From Pseudomonadota bacterium (GTDB lineage: Bacteria > Pseudomonadota > Gammaproteobacteria > Burkholderiales > Burkholderiaceae_E), in assembly GCA_023388075.1 (NCBI GenBank), contig JAEWGX010000127.1, positions 1 through 64,000 on the forward strand: a stretch of DNA of 64,000 nucleotides. Reading direction: 5' to 3'. Positions 18,739 through 28,873 of the stretch are shown one piece after another. The translations under genes and the position numbers were made by a program. The first letter of the stretch is position 1. Every line of letters begins with the position of its first letter. Below the pieces are notes generated by a model, which was not told the DNA's origin, did no database searches, and was given only the letters and a program-made list of their open reading frames with translations.

Positions 18739-19347
18739 TCAGGTTCCGGGCAGGAAGGCGAGCCCGCTCGCGGCGATCGCGATGCCGGCGAGCCGCGCGC
18801 CGAGCGCCGCACTGCCCTCGCGTCCGAGCCGGCCGGCCGCCGCGCCCGCCAGGTGCAGCAGGACCGTCGCCAGCAGGAATCCGGCGGCATAGGGGAAGGC
18901 ACCGGCACCGGCCGGCAGCTCCGTGCCGTGCGCATGGCCGTGGAAGAGGGCGAACACCGCGACCAAGCCCGCGGCGAGCCACGGCGCGGGCCGCAGGGCC
19001 GTTGCGATCGCGAGGCCGAGCACGAGCACAGACAGCGCGATCGCCGCCTCCACCGCGTGGAGCCCGAGGCCGGCCATCGCGAGTACGGCGCCTGCGGCCA
19101 TCCCCAGCGGAAACAACGCGAGCAGGCCGGCGATCGCCCGACCGCCGATCAGCGCGGCCCACAGGCCGACCGCCACCATGGCAAGCAGGTGATCCCAGCC
19201 CTGCAGCGGATGCACGAATCCGGCGCCGAAGCCGCTGCCGGAGATCGTGCCGGTATGGGCCGCCGCCGGCACCGCGGCGCCGGCCAGCAGGATCGATACG
19301 ACCGCCGCGACGGCGGCGTGGAGCGACAGGCGAAAGCGGATCTGCAT
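18739..19347 (-). CDS. HupE/UreJ family membrane protein (putative nickel/cobalt permease)
   Basis: This is a small polytopic membrane protein of about 202 residues. After a signal-like helix ending PAAAHTG comes the family signature GFVHPLQGWDHLLAMVAVGLWA. Later come FALFHGHAHGTELP and FLLATVLLHLAGA. His and Asp in these motifs are thought to bind Ni or Co during transport. Start ATG 19347 was chosen over 19386 because it begins the signal helix. No hydrogenase or urease genes are present in the window, so it may serve another metalloenzyme; a cobalamin adenosyltransferase is encoded 11 kb away. Confidence 0.85.
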   Translation of the reverse strand: MQIRFRLSLHAAVAAVVSILLAGAAVPAAAHTGTISGSGFGAGFVHPLQGWDHLLAMVAVGLWAALIGGRAIAGLLALFPLGMAAGAVLAMAGLGLHAVEAAIALSVLVLGLAIATALRPAPWLAAGLVAVFALFHGHAHGTELPAGAGAFPYAAGFLLATVLLHLAGAAAGRLGREGSAALGARLAGIAIAASGLAFLPGT

Positions 19348-19510
19348 CGAGTCATCCGGTGATGAGCGCAGGGATGGAGCCGGCACGTGCGAGCAATCCT
19401 ACCGCGGCCGTGACGGCGCGGCCACCGTGACCGGCTCCCGGATGCGGCGCGCACCACCGCGACGCATCGCCGCCCCCGCGTGGTGCGACGGCGTCTCGTC
19501 GCCGGCTACC

Positions 19511-20455
19511 ATGCGGACGATGTCGTTCGCCGCCGCCTTCGAACTGGCACTTCCCCTCTACCTGCTCATCCTGGTCGGCTACCTGCTCGGCCGCCATGCC
19601 GGCTGGTCGCCTTCGATCGGCGAGGCACTGTCACGTTTCGTCTTCGTGGTGGGCATTCCCTCGATGCTGTTCGGGCTCACCAGCGAGCTGTCGCGGCTGC
19701 CGCCCATCGACGGCCGCGTGCTGGTCGCCTACTTCGGCGCCTGCCTCGCGGTCTTCGTGCTCGCGCGACTGACCGGCGCGCGCACCTTCGGCCAGGACGG
19801 CGTGGCGCAGTCGGTCTTCGCGATGGGCGCGATCTACGGCAACACGGTGATGATCGGCCTGCCGGTCGCCCGCGCGGCGCTGGGCGAGGAGGCGGTGCCG
19901 TCGCTCGCGCTGATCCTGGTGACCAACTCGATCGTGCTCTGGACGGTGGCGACGACGTCGGTGGAGTGGGCCCGCGGCGGCAGCCCGAGTCCGCGGGCGA
20001 TGCTGAGGACGCTGCGCAGCGTGCTCGCCAACCCCGTGGTGGCCTCCATCCTCCTCGGCGCGGCCTGGAGCGCGACCGGGCTCGCGCTGCCCACGCCACT
20101 GCGCAGCACGCTGAACCTGCTCGCGCAGTCCGCGGTGCCGCTGGCCCTGGTCTCCGTGGGTTTCGGGCTCGCCGCCTACCGCATCCGCGAAGGCATCGCG
20201 GAAGCGTCAGTCATGACGGCCCTCAAGCTGATCGCCCTGCCGCTGGGCGCGTGGCTCATCGCCCGGGCGGTGGGACTCGGCGCGGTCGAGACCCAGGTCG
20301 TGGTGCTGCTCACGTCGGTCGCGACCGGGGTCAACGCCTACCTGATGGCACGCGAGTTCCGCGCGCTGCAGGGCCCGGTGGGCACCGGGCTGATCCTCTC
20401 GCATCTCGTCTCCGCGGTAACCGTGCCACTGGTGCTGCGGCTGACCCACGCCTGA
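19511..20455 (+). CDS. AEC (auxin efflux carrier) family transporter
   Basis: This membrane carrier has about 314 residues and ten predicted helices in two halves. Recognisable parts are FELALPLYLLILVGYLLGR at the start, IYGNTVMIGLPVARAALGE with its Asn-Pro-like break, and VATGVNAYLMAREF near the end. Bacterial members export or import malonate, malate or other carboxylates. ATG 19511 and 19520 are both possible. It lies 147 bp upstream of the TRAP receptor in the same direction, and the two could share a substrate class. Confidence 0.85.
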   Translation: MRTMSFAAAFELALPLYLLILVGYLLGRHAGWSPSIGEALSRFVFVVGIPSMLFGLTSELSRLPPIDGRVLVAYFGACLAVFVLARLTGARTFGQDGVAQSVFAMGAIYGNTVMIGLPVARAALGEEAVPSLALILVTNSIVLWTVATTSVEWARGGSPSPRAMLRTLRSVLANPVVASILLGAAWSATGLALPTPLRSTLNLLAQSAVPLALVSVGFGLAAYRIREGIAEASVMTALKLIALPLGAWLIARAVGLGAVETQVVVLLTSVATGVNAYLMAREFRALQGPVGTGLILSHLVSAVTVPLVLRLTHA

Positions 20456-20601
20456 GCGATCGTCCCGAACGAGCGCACGCCGGGACGTCGATGCGATCGT
20501 GCAGTACACTTCGGCCGGTCCGGCGGCTTGCGCGCCGCCCCGGAGATTCGCCCCCGACGGACAGGCACCAGCCGCCGTCCGCCACAGGAAAGGAGACAGT
20601 C

Positions 20602-21621
20602 ATGAAACTCATCGAATCGAAGCCCCGCCGCTTCCTCGCCGCCGCGATCGCCGCCTCGACCTTCGCCGCGATCGCGTTGCCTTCCGGCGCGTCGGCCGCG
20701 ACGACGCTGCGCTTCGGCCATGCCAACAACAACGGCGAGATCGCCACCGACCTGTTCCAGGAGTTCGCCGACAACGTCGGCAAGCGCACCAAGGGCGAGG
20801 TCAGGATCCGCATCTTTCCGGCCGAGCAGCTCGGCAAGGAGGGCGACCTGATCCAGCAGGTGAAGTCGGGCGCGCTGGACATCTCCGCGCCGTCCATGCC
20901 GTCGCTGTCCAGCCTGGTGCCGGCGCTCGAGATCGCAAGCGCGCCGTTTCTCTGGACCGACTGGGCTCAGGCGGAGAAGGTGATCCGCAGCCCCGCGTTC
21001 CAGCCGCAGTTCGACGAGCTGCGCGACAAGCACAACATCCTGATGCTGTCCAAGATCTGGTACTGGGGCTGGCGCAACCTCACCACCGGCCCGCGCGCGG
21101 TGACCAAGCCGGAGGATCTGGAAGGCCTGAAGATCCGCGTCCCGGAATCGCCGGTATGGGTGGAGATGATCCGGGCGATGGGCGGCGCGCCCACGCCGAT
21201 TCCGTTCGGCGAGGTCTACACCGCGCTCCAGCAGAAGACGGTCGATGGCCAGGAGAACCCGATCCCCACGATCTACTCCCGCAAGTTCTACGAGGTGCAG
21301 GCCCATCTCTCGATGACCCGCCACATGCTCCAGAACAACACGATGATCATCAACCAGCGCTCGTTCGAGAAGCTCTCGCCCGAGTTCCAGAAGGTGCTGA
21401 TGGAGGAGGCCGCGGCCGCGTCGGCGAAGAACTCGAAGCTGCAGCAGGAGCGCGAGACCAGCATGCTGGAAGAGATCCGCAAGAGCGGCAGGACCGCCAT
21501 CGTCGATCAGCCGGACCGCGCCGCCTTCGCCGCCAAGATGGCGCCGGCGCTGAAGAACCTGGAGGCCCGCTGGGGCGCCGAGAACCTGAAGCGCGTCCGC
21601 GCCGCGGTCGACGCCAAGTAG
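20602..21621 (+). CDS. dctP: TRAP transporter periplasmic receptor DctP
   Basis: This is a solute-binding protein of 339 residues with signal peptide ending GASAATT near residue 33. TRAP-receptor motifs are LRFGHANNNGEIATDLFQEF, IFPAEQLGKEGDLIQQVKSG, the carboxylate-clamping Arg in LEGLKIRVPESP, and FGEVYTALQQKTVDGQENP. AGGAGA stands just before the ATG. It delivers a carboxylate to the DctQ/DctM pair encoded immediately downstream. The ligand is probably a C4-dicarboxylate or other organic acid; sequence alone cannot tell. Confidence 0.93.
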   Translation: MKLIESKPRRFLAAAIAASTFAAIALPSGASAATTLRFGHANNNGEIATDLFQEFADNVGKRTKGEVRIRIFPAEQLGKEGDLIQQVKSGALDISAPSMPSLSSLVPALEIASAPFLWTDWAQAEKVIRSPAFQPQFDELRDKHNILMLSKIWYWGWRNLTTGPRAVTKPEDLEGLKIRVPESPVWVEMIRAMGGAPTPIPFGEVYTALQQKTVDGQENPIPTIYSRKFYEVQAHLSMTRHMLQNNTMIINQRSFEKLSPEFQKVLMEEAAAASAKNSKLQQERETSMLEEIRKSGRTAIVDQPDRAAFAAKMAPALKNLEARWGAENLKRVRAAVDAK

Positions 21622-21628
21622 CCGGGCC

Positions 21629-22162
21629 GTGGCCGGACCGAAGGCGGCCTTGCGCCGCCTCGATGACCTGCTTTCGCGGGTCGAGGATGTGTTCATCATC
21701 GTGGCCCACGGCATCGTCGCGACCCTGGTGCTGCTCGCGGTGATCCTGCGCTACGTCTTCAACAGCCCGATCACCTGGGGCGAGGAGCTGGTGATCGGGC
21801 TGTTCACCTGGATGGTCTTCGTGGGTGCCGCGGCGGCCATCCGCTCGCACATGCACATCCGCATCGACGTCATGGGCAGCATCCTCGCCCATCCGCGCAT
21901 GCAATGGCTGAACGTGCTCACCCTGCTGGTCGGCATCACGATCATCGGGACCATGCTCTGGGCCTGCCACGAGTACGTGCAGCAGGAGCTCGTGGTGGAG
22001 TCGCCGATGCTCGGGGTCTCCAAGGCGTGGTTCGCGGCCGCGATGCCGACCGGCCTGACGCTGATGCTGGTGCACGTCCTGCGCGGCTGGATGGACCATG
22101 GCGCGGCGCCGGTGTTCCGCGGCGAGACCGAGACGCTGGTCGCGACCGAAGAAGCGCGATGA
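21629..22162 (+). CDS. dctQ: TRAP transporter small permease DctQ
   Basis: The small membrane subunit has 177 residues with four helices and the family motif ITWGEELVIGLFTWMVFVGAA followed by RSHMHIRIDVM. It starts with GTG seven bases after dctP. It ends overlapping dctM by four bases (ATGA), so the three genes form a tight operon. Confidence 0.92.
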   Translation: MAGPKAALRRLDDLLSRVEDVFIIVAHGIVATLVLLAVILRYVFNSPITWGEELVIGLFTWMVFVGAAAAIRSHMHIRIDVMGSILAHPRMQWLNVLTLLVGITIIGTMLWACHEYVQQELVVESPMLGVSKAWFAAAMPTGLTLMLVHVLRGWMDHGAAPVFRGETETLVATEEAR

Positions 22163-23427
22163 TCCTGCTGCTCGTCGCCTTCGCCATCCTGCTGGTGATC
22201 GGGCTGCCGATCGCGCTCGCCATGCTGGGGGCCTCGCTCCTGGTCATCCTGACCGAAGGCATTCCCCTGTCGGTCGTGGCGCAGCGCGTGGTCACCGGGG
22301 TCCAGTCGTTCCCGCTGCTCGCCATCCCGCTCTTCACGCTGGCGGGTTCGCTGATGAACGACTCCGGCATCAGCGAGCGCCTTTTCGCCTTCACCCGCGC
22401 GTTCGTCGGCCACATCCGCGGGGGGATGGCGCATACCGCCATCGTCGGCAACGTGTTCCTCTCGGGAATCTCCGGCTCCTCGGTGGCGGACTGCGCCGCG
22501 ACCTCGCGGGTCTTCGTGCCGCAGCTCTCCCGTGCCGGCTACAGCCCGGGCTTCGCCGCCGCGCTCTGCGCCTCCTGCGCCACCCTGGGACCGATCATTC
22601 CGCCGTCCATCCTGATGGTGATCTACGCCTGGCAGGCCAACATCTCGCTGGGCGACCTGTTCTGGGCCGGCATCCTGCCCGGACTGGTCATGGCGCTCGC
22701 GATGCTGCTGCTGACCGCCTGGATCGCCCGCCGCCGCAACTTCCCGAAAGACCAGGACTTCGCCTGGGGACAGTTGTGGAAGGCGTTCCGGGGCGCGGCG
22801 TGGGCGCTGATGATGCCGGTGCTGATCCTCGTCGGCTTTCGCATGGGCGTGTTCACCGCCACCGAGATCGCGGGCGTCGCGGCGGCGTACTCGCTGCTCG
22901 TCGGCCTCTTCGTCTACCGAACCCTGCGCTGGTCACAGCTTCCGGCCATCCTGCTCACCACCGCCAAGGAGACCGCGGTGATCCTGCTGATCGTGGCGGC
23001 GGCCTCGCCCTTCAGCTGGATCCTCGGCATCGAGGAAGCGCCCCAGCTCATCTCGGATGCCCTCACCGGTGCGACCGACAACCCCCTGATGGTCCTGGTC
23101 CTTCTCAACGTGGTGCTCCTGGTGCTGGGGTGCTTCATGGAGACGCTGGCGATCATGATCATCCTGGTGCCGATCCTGATACCGGTGCTGAACCAGTACG
23201 GCATCGACCTCACCCACTTCGGCATCATCCTGCTGGTCAATCTCACGATCGGCCAGCTCACGCCGCCGGTAGGCGTGCTGCTCTTCGTGGCGAGCTCGGT
23301 GGGCAAGGTGCGGCTCGGCCTGCTGATCCGCGAAGTCTGGCCCTACGTCGTGGCGCTGCTGGTCGCGTTGCTGCTCATCACCTATACGCCGTCCCTGTCG
23401 CTCTGGCTGCCGCACGCGCTGAAATAG
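22159..23427 (+). CDS. dctM: TRAP transporter large permease DctM
   Basis: This is the large transport subunit, 422 residues with about 12 helices. DctM motifs include VTGVQSFPLLAIPLFTLAG, FLSGISGSSVADCAATS, ATLGPIIPPSILMVIYAW and the C-terminal LTIGQLTPPVGVLLFVASS. It drives Na+-coupled uptake with DctQ. No intrinsic terminator was seen in the 172 bp before gdhA. Confidence 0.94.
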   Translation: MILLLVAFAILLVIGLPIALAMLGASLLVILTEGIPLSVVAQRVVTGVQSFPLLAIPLFTLAGSLMNDSGISERLFAFTRAFVGHIRGGMAHTAIVGNVFLSGISGSSVADCAATSRVFVPQLSRAGYSPGFAAALCASCATLGPIIPPSILMVIYAWQANISLGDLFWAGILPGLVMALAMLLLTAWIARRRNFPKDQDFAWGQLWKAFRGAAWALMMPVLILVGFRMGVFTATEIAGVAAAYSLLVGLFVYRTLRWSQLPAILLTTAKETAVILLIVAAASPFSWILGIEEAPQLISDALTGATDNPLMVLVLLNVVLLVLGCFMETLAIMIILVPILIPVLNQYGIDLTHFGIILLVNLTIGQLTPPVGVLLFVASSVGKVRLGLLIREVWPYVVALLVALLLITYTPSLSLWLPHALK

Positions 23428-23599
23428 CTCGCGGGGAGCGCGGCTTCGATCGGTCCACCCTGGCACCCGGCAGGGGGGCGCGCGCCGTCGGTGGGCTGAA
23501 TCCATCTCCGGTGCGGCACCGGGGTTCCCGCCGCCGCCGCGTTTATGTTGCAGAATCCACCTCTTGGCAGCAATGTCGCACAGACGGGGCCCCCTTTCG

Positions 23600-24943
23600 A
23601 TGAAGTACCAGTCGCTGGAATCCTTCCTGGGCCAGGTGGCCGACCGCAATCCCGGTCAGCCGGAGTATCTGCAGGCCGTCACCGAGGTGATGTCGAGCCT
23701 GTGGGACTGGATCGCCCAACACCCGCAATACGCCGAGCACGGGCTCCTGGACCGCCTGGTGGAGCCCGAGCGCGTGATCATCTTCCGGGTGCCCTGGGTG
23801 GACGACAAGGGCGAAGTCCAGGTCAACCGGGGTTACCGGATCCAGCACAACTCGGCGATCGGGCCCTACAAGGGCGGGCTTCGCTTCCATCCGTCGGTGA
23901 ACCTGTCGATCCTGAAGTTCCTCGCCTTCGAGCAGACCTTCAAGAACGCGCTCACCACCCTGCCGATGGGCGGCGGCAAGGGCGGCTCGGACTTCGACCC
24001 GAAGGGACGCAGCACCGGTGAGGTGATGCGCTTCTGCCAGGCCTTCGCGGCGGGCCTCTTCCACCACGTCGGCTCCGAGACGGACGTCCCTGCCGGCGAC
24101 ATCGGGGTGGGTGCGCGCGAGATCGGCTTCATGACCGGGATGACGAAGAAGCTGTCCAATCGCTCGGATTGCGTCTTCACCGGCAAGGGCCTGTCCTACG
24201 GCGGCTCGCTGATCCGGCCGGAGGCTACCGGCTACGGCACCGTCTACTTCGCCGAGGAGATGCTGATCCAGACCGGCAGGTCGCTGCAGGGCCTGCGCGT
24301 AAGCGTCTCGGGGTCCGGCAACGTCGCGCAGTACGCGGTGGAGAAGGCGATGTCGCTCGGCGCGACGGTGGTCAGCGTATCGGATTCCAGCGGCACGGTG
24401 CTGGACGAGGACGGCTTCACGCCGGCCAAGCTGGCCGAGCTCATGGACATCAAGAACCGCAACTACGGTCGGGTCGACGAGTGCGCGAAGCGCATCGGCG
24501 CGGAGTTCCTGCCCGGCAAGACGCCCTGGCACATCCCGGTGGATGTCGCTCTTCCGTGCGCCACCCAGAACGAGCTCACCGCGAAGGATGCCCGCACCCT
24601 GGTGGACAACGGCGTGGTCTGCGTGGCGGAGGGCGCCAACATGCCGTCGACCTTCGACGCGATCCGGATCTTCGAGGAAGCGCGCGTGCTGTTCGCGCCC
24701 GGCAAGGCGAGCAATGCCGGCGGCGTCGCCACCTCGGGCCTGGAGATGAGCCAGAACGCGATGCGGCTCACCTGGCCGCGCGAGGAAGTGGACGCGCGCC
24801 TGCTCACCATCATGCGCAGCATCCACCAGTCCTGCATGCGGTACGGCCGCCGCAAGGACGGCAGCGTCAGCTACGTGGACGGTGCGAACGTGGCCGGCTT
24901 CGTCAAGGTGGCCGACGCGATGCTGGCGCAGGGCGTGATCTGA
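23600..24943 (+). CDS. gdhA: NADP-specific glutamate dehydrogenase
   Basis: It catalyses reductive amination of 2-oxoglutarate to glutamate in the cytoplasm. Starting at ATG 23600 gives 447 residues, the same length as E. coli GdhA; ATG 23564 would add 12 residues. Motifs are GPYKGGLRFHPSVNLS, PMGGGKGGSDFDPKGRS with the catalytic Lys, and the nucleotide-binding GSGNVAQYAVEKA. Later parts include CATQNELTAKDA and ASNAGGVATSGLEMSQNA. It belongs to the hexameric small GDH class. It appears monocistronic and converges on the SDR gene. Confidence 0.95.
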   Translation: MKYQSLESFLGQVADRNPGQPEYLQAVTEVMSSLWDWIAQHPQYAEHGLLDRLVEPERVIIFRVPWVDDKGEVQVNRGYRIQHNSAIGPYKGGLRFHPSVNLSILKFLAFEQTFKNALTTLPMGGGKGGSDFDPKGRSTGEVMRFCQAFAAGLFHHVGSETDVPAGDIGVGAREIGFMTGMTKKLSNRSDCVFTGKGLSYGGSLIRPEATGYGTVYFAEEMLIQTGRSLQGLRVSVSGSGNVAQYAVEKAMSLGATVVSVSDSSGTVLDEDGFTPAKLAELMDIKNRNYGRVDECAKRIGAEFLPGKTPWHIPVDVALPCATQNELTAKDARTLVDNGVVCVAEGANMPSTFDAIRIFEEARVLFAPGKASNAGGVATSGLEMSQNAMRLTWPREEVDARLLTIMRSIHQSCMRYGRRKDGSVSYVDGANVAGFVKVADAMLAQGVI

Positions 24944-24967
24944 GCGACCGCGCCGGAAGGCAGCCCC

Positions 24968-25744
24968 CTAGTCTTCGCGCCGGATGATCCCGCCGGCGAG
25001 AAAGCCGCCGTCCACCGCGACCGTCTCGCCGGTCACGTAGCTGGATTGCTCGGGGTCCAGCAGGAAGTTGACGACGCCGGCGACCTCGTCCGGGGTGCCG
25101 TAGCGCGCCATCGGCACGTGGCCGTTCCACTGGGCGCGCATCTCCGGGGTGTGGAAGCGCGCCGTGAGTGCCGTCTCCACCGGTCCCGGCGCCACCGCGT
25201 TGACCCGGATGCCGGCTTCGGCGAGTTCCACCGCCATCACCTTGGTGAGCGTGACGATGGCGCCCTTGGATGCGCCGTAGGCGGCGCGGCCGACATTGCC
25301 CACCACGCCGGACACCGACGCGATGTTCACGATGGAGCCGAGCCGGCGCATGCGCATTCGCCGCACCGCGGCCTGGGACACCAGGAAGGTCCCGACCACG
25401 TTCACCTCCAGGATGTCGCGGAAGACCTGCGCGGTGTGGTCCAGGAAATCGACGTCGCGGGCGATGCCGGCGCAGTTGACCACGCCGGCCAGGGGAGCGA
25501 AGGAGGATTCGATGCGCGACATCACGCCCTCGACCGCCGCCTCGTCGCAGACGTCGACCACCGCGGTCATCAGCTCGGCGTCGTCGAGCCCGACATAGGC
25601 GCGGGCGAGCGCTTCTTCGTCGCGATCCGCGGCGACCACGCGCCAGCCGGTGCGCAGCAGGCGGTCCACGCAGCCCTTGCCGATGCCCGAGGCGGCGCCG
25701 GTCACGATGACCGACGTGTCACGTGTGATCTTCGCTGGCTCCAT
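24968..25744 (-). CDS. Short-chain dehydrogenase/reductase (SDR)
   Basis: This is a classical SDR oxidoreductase of 258 residues. The cofactor motif TGAASGIG is at residues 15–22, followed by NCAGIA, catalytic Ser in VNIASVSG, the YGASK tetrad and GPVETA. VDGGFL is at the C-terminus. ATG 25744 is preferred to the TTG 11 codons upstream. It is 29 bp downstream of the RND pump gene on the same strand and may be co-transcribed with it. Substrate is unknown; it looks like the broad FabG/acetoin-type group. Confidence 0.88.
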   Translation of the reverse strand: MEPAKITRDTSVIVTGAASGIGKGCVDRLLRTGWRVVAADRDEEALARAYVGLDDAELMTAVVDVCDEAAVEGVMSRIESSFAPLAGVVNCAGIARDVDFLDHTAQVFRDILEVNVVGTFLVSQAAVRRMRMRRLGSIVNIASVSGVVGNVGRAAYGASKGAIVTLTKVMAVELAEAGIRVNAVAPGPVETALTARFHTPEMRAQWNGHVPMARYGTPDEVAGVVNFLLDPEQSSYVTGETVAVDGGFLAGGIIRRED

Positions 25745-25773
25745 GTCGGCATTCCCGGCACACCGCGAAAGCT

Positions 25774-28700
25774 TCAATGCGCAATCATGCCATGCGAACC
25801 GGAGGCCTGTCCCCCCCGCTGGAGCAGCCGCCGGGCAAGCACGATCAGGTCGTCGATGAAGGTGAAGACGACTGGGATGATGAGCAGGCTCAGGAAGGTG
25901 GACGTGACCAGCCCGCCGATCACCGCCATCGCCATCGGCGAACGGAAGCTCGGATCCACGCCCAGCCCCAGCGCGATCGGCAGCATGCCCGCACCCATGG
26001 CGATGGTCGTCATGATGATCGGGCGGGCACGCTTGTGGCAGGCATCCAGCAGCGCGGCGGTTCGGTCCATGCCATGGTCGCGACGCGCGACGATCGCGTA
26101 CTCGACCAGCAGGATCGAGTTCTTGGTGGCCACCCCCATCAGCATGATCAGGCCGATCAGCGACGGCATCGAAAATCCCTTGCCGGTGAGCAGCAGCGCG
26201 ACGAAGGCGCCCCCGATCGACAGCGGCAGCGCGGCGAGGATGGTCACCGGCTGCATGAAGTCCTTGAAGAGCAGCACCAGAACGGTGTAGATGCAGGCGA
26301 CGCCGATCAGCATCGCGAGCCCGAAGCTCTCGAAGAGCTCGCGCATGCCCTCGACATCGCCGAGCTCGGCCCGCTTCACGCCGGGCGGCAGGTTGGCGAG
26401 CGTCGGCAGGCGATCCACCTTCGAGAGCACGTCGCCGAGCGCCTGGCCGTTCAGCTCGACCTCGAGCAGCACGTTGCGGCTGCGGTCGTAGCGATCGATC
26501 TGCGCGGGACCGGCGTCGACCTCGAGGCTCGCGACGTTGGCGAGCGGTACGTTGCCGCCGTTGCCGGGAACCTTCAGGCGTTCCAGCAGGGTCAGGTCGT
26601 CGCGGGCCTGCTCCGGCAGGCGCACCACGATCGGCACCTGGCGCTGCGCGAGATTGAGCTTCGCGAGGCTCTGCTCGTAGTCGCCGGCGGTCGCCACCCG
26701 CAGCGTCTCGGCGATCGCCTCGGAGGTCACGCCCAGGTCCGCCGCGCGGGCGACATCGGGCCGCACCACCAGCTCGGGCCGGGTGAGCGCCGCGCTCGAG
26801 GTGACATTGCCCAGGCCCTCGATGCCGCGGATCTCACGCACGACCGCGCGGCTGGTTTCGGCGAGCGCCTGGCCATCGTCTCCGGTCAGGGCGACGATCA
26901 GCTTCTCGCCGGCGCCCCCGAAGCCGACGGTGGTGCGAATGCCGGCCACGGTGGCGACCGCGGCGCGGAGCCGGTCCTCGATCTGCTGCTTGGTGCTGTC
27001 CCGGCCCTTGCGCGGCGAGAGGTTGAGGAGCAGCGTCGCCTTGCGGGCCTCCGGCGCGCCACCGATCGCGAACGGATCGCTGCCGGTCGCGCCGCCGCCG
27101 ATCGCGGTGTAAACCTGGTGCACGTCGGGATCGGCCTTCAGCTTCACGCGCACCTGCTCGGCCACGTCGTAGGTCTGCGCGAACGTGCTGCCCGGCGGCA
27201 GCTCCACCGTCACCTGCGTCTGCGCGAGGTCGTCCGGGGGGATGAAGCCGGTGGGCAACAGCGGGATCAGCAGGAGCGACGCGACGAAGAAGGCCGCGGC
27301 GGCGAGCGAGGTCAGGAAACGGTGGCGCAGGCACCAGCCAACCCAGCGCAGGTAGCGGGTCATGAGCCAGCCGTCGCGCGGCGCCTCGGTGGCCGGCCGC
27401 AGCAGGTACGCGGCCATCATCGGCGTGAGCAGCCGCGCGACCAGGAGCGACGCGAACACCGCGATCGCGGCGGTCCAGCCGAACTGCTTGAAGAACATGC
27501 CGGCCACGCCGGTCATGAAGGCCGTCGGCAGGAACACCGCGACCAGCGTCGCGGTGGTCGCGACCACCGCCAGGCCGATCTCCTCCACCGCCTCCATCGC
27601 GGCTTCCTTCGGCGTCTTGCCCATCCCGAGGTGGCGCACGATGTTCTCGATCTCGACGATGGCATCGTCCACCAGGATGCCGACGACCAGCGACATCGCG
27701 AGCAGCGTCACCACGTTGATCGTGAACCCCATGAAGTACATCGCGGCGAAGGTGGGGATGATCGACAACGGCAGCGCCGTGGCCGCGACGAACGTGGCGC
27801 GCCAGTCGCGCAGAAACAGGAAGACGACGATGACCGCGAGCACCGCGCCCTCGAACAGCAGGTTGAGCGAGCCGACGTAGCTGCTCTCCACCGGCTCGAC
27901 GAAGTTGAACGCCTCGGTGATCTCGATATCGGGATGCTCGGCCTTCAGCTCGCGCAGGCGATCGCGCACGCCCTCGGCCACCGAGACCTCGCTCGCGCCG
28001 CGGCTGCGGCTGATCTCGAAGCCCACCACCTGCTCGCCGTCGAGCAGCGCGGCGCTGCGCCGCTCGGCGATGGTATCGGTCACCGTCGCGACCTCGTCGA
28101 GACGCACGTGGCGGCCGTCGAGCAGCGGGATATCCAGCCGCGCGAGCTCGGCGGCGGTGGCCACCGTGCCGATCGTGCGGATCGCCTGCTCGCGCCCGCC
28201 GATGGTGGCACGCCCGCCGGAGGATTCCTGCTGGACCTGGCGCACCCGGCGCGAGATCTCCGCCGCGGTGACGTCGAGCGCCTGCATCAGCGCCGGATCG
28301 AGCTCCACCCGGACCTCACGGGTGACACCCCCCACGCGGGCGACCTTGCCGACGCCCGGCACGGTGAGCAACGCCCGTGTCACCTCGTTGTCCACGAACC
28401 AGGAAAGCGCTTCCTCGTCCATGCGGCCGCTCGCGATCGAGTAGGTGAGCACCGGCGTGCCGGAGATCTCGAGCTTGCTCACGATCGGGTCACGCAGCGC
28501 CTGCGGCAGGTCCGCGCGGATCCGGCTCACCGCGTCGCGGACGTCGTCCACCGCCTGCGAGACATCTTTCTCCAGGCGGAACTCCGCCGTCACCGCGACC
28601 GAGCCATCCTGGATCTTGCCGTAGATGTGCTTGATGCCGGGGATCGTCGCGATCGAGTTCTCGATCTTGCGCGCCACCTCCGTCTCGAGCTGCGCCGGCG

Positions 28701-28863
28701 CGGCGCCCGGCAGCGCCGCGGTCACGATGACCGTCGGCAGGTCGATGTCCGGGAAGTTCTGGATTTTCATCGCCCGGAAGCTCATCAGCCCGAGCAGCGT
28801 CAGCAGGATGAAGAGCAGCAGCGACGGTATCGGGTTGCGGATCGACCAGGTGGACAGGTTCAT
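25774..28863 (-). CDS. RND efflux pump inner-membrane transporter (HAE-1, AcrB/MdtB type)
   Basis: This proton-driven multidrug exporter subunit has 1029 residues with the two-fold repeat of six helices plus large periplasmic loops. The N-terminus WSIRNPIPSLLLFILLTLLGL is typical. The proton-relay Asp pair is in VGILVDDAIVEIENI, and the second-half counterpart is GVATKNSILLVEYA. It is followed by the SDR gene and preceded by its adaptor (10 bp). No TolC-like outer-membrane channel gene is in this operon, so a channel encoded elsewhere is expected. Confidence 0.94.
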   Translation of the reverse strand: MNLSTWSIRNPIPSLLLFILLTLLGLMSFRAMKIQNFPDIDLPTVIVTAALPGAAPAQLETEVARKIENSIATIPGIKHIYGKIQDGSVAVTAEFRLEKDVSQAVDDVRDAVSRIRADLPQALRDPIVSKLEISGTPVLTYSIASGRMDEEALSWFVDNEVTRALLTVPGVGKVARVGGVTREVRVELDPALMQALDVTAAEISRRVRQVQQESSGGRATIGGREQAIRTIGTVATAAELARLDIPLLDGRHVRLDEVATVTDTIAERRSAALLDGEQVVGFEISRSRGASEVSVAEGVRDRLRELKAEHPDIEITEAFNFVEPVESSYVGSLNLLFEGAVLAVIVVFLFLRDWRATFVAATALPLSIIPTFAAMYFMGFTINVVTLLAMSLVVGILVDDAIVEIENIVRHLGMGKTPKEAAMEAVEEIGLAVVATTATLVAVFLPTAFMTGVAGMFFKQFGWTAAIAVFASLLVARLLTPMMAAYLLRPATEAPRDGWLMTRYLRWVGWCLRHRFLTSLAAAAFFVASLLLIPLLPTGFIPPDDLAQTQVTVELPPGSTFAQTYDVAEQVRVKLKADPDVHQVYTAIGGGATGSDPFAIGGAPEARKATLLLNLSPRKGRDSTKQQIEDRLRAAVATVAGIRTTVGFGGAGEKLIVALTGDDGQALAETSRAVVREIRGIEGLGNVTSSAALTRPELVVRPDVARAADLGVTSEAIAETLRVATAGDYEQSLAKLNLAQRQVPIVVRLPEQARDDLTLLERLKVPGNGGNVPLANVASLEVDAGPAQIDRYDRSRNVLLEVELNGQALGDVLSKVDRLPTLANLPPGVKRAELGDVEGMRELFESFGLAMLIGVACIYTVLVLLFKDFMQPVTILAALPLSIGGAFVALLLTGKGFSMPSLIGLIMLMGVATKNSILLVEYAIVARRDHGMDRTAALLDACHKRARPIIMTTIAMGAGMLPIALGLGVDPSFRSPMAMAVIGGLVTSTFLSLLIIPVVFTFIDDLIVLARRLLQRGGQASGSHGMIAH

Positions 28864-28873
28864 CGCGGCGGCT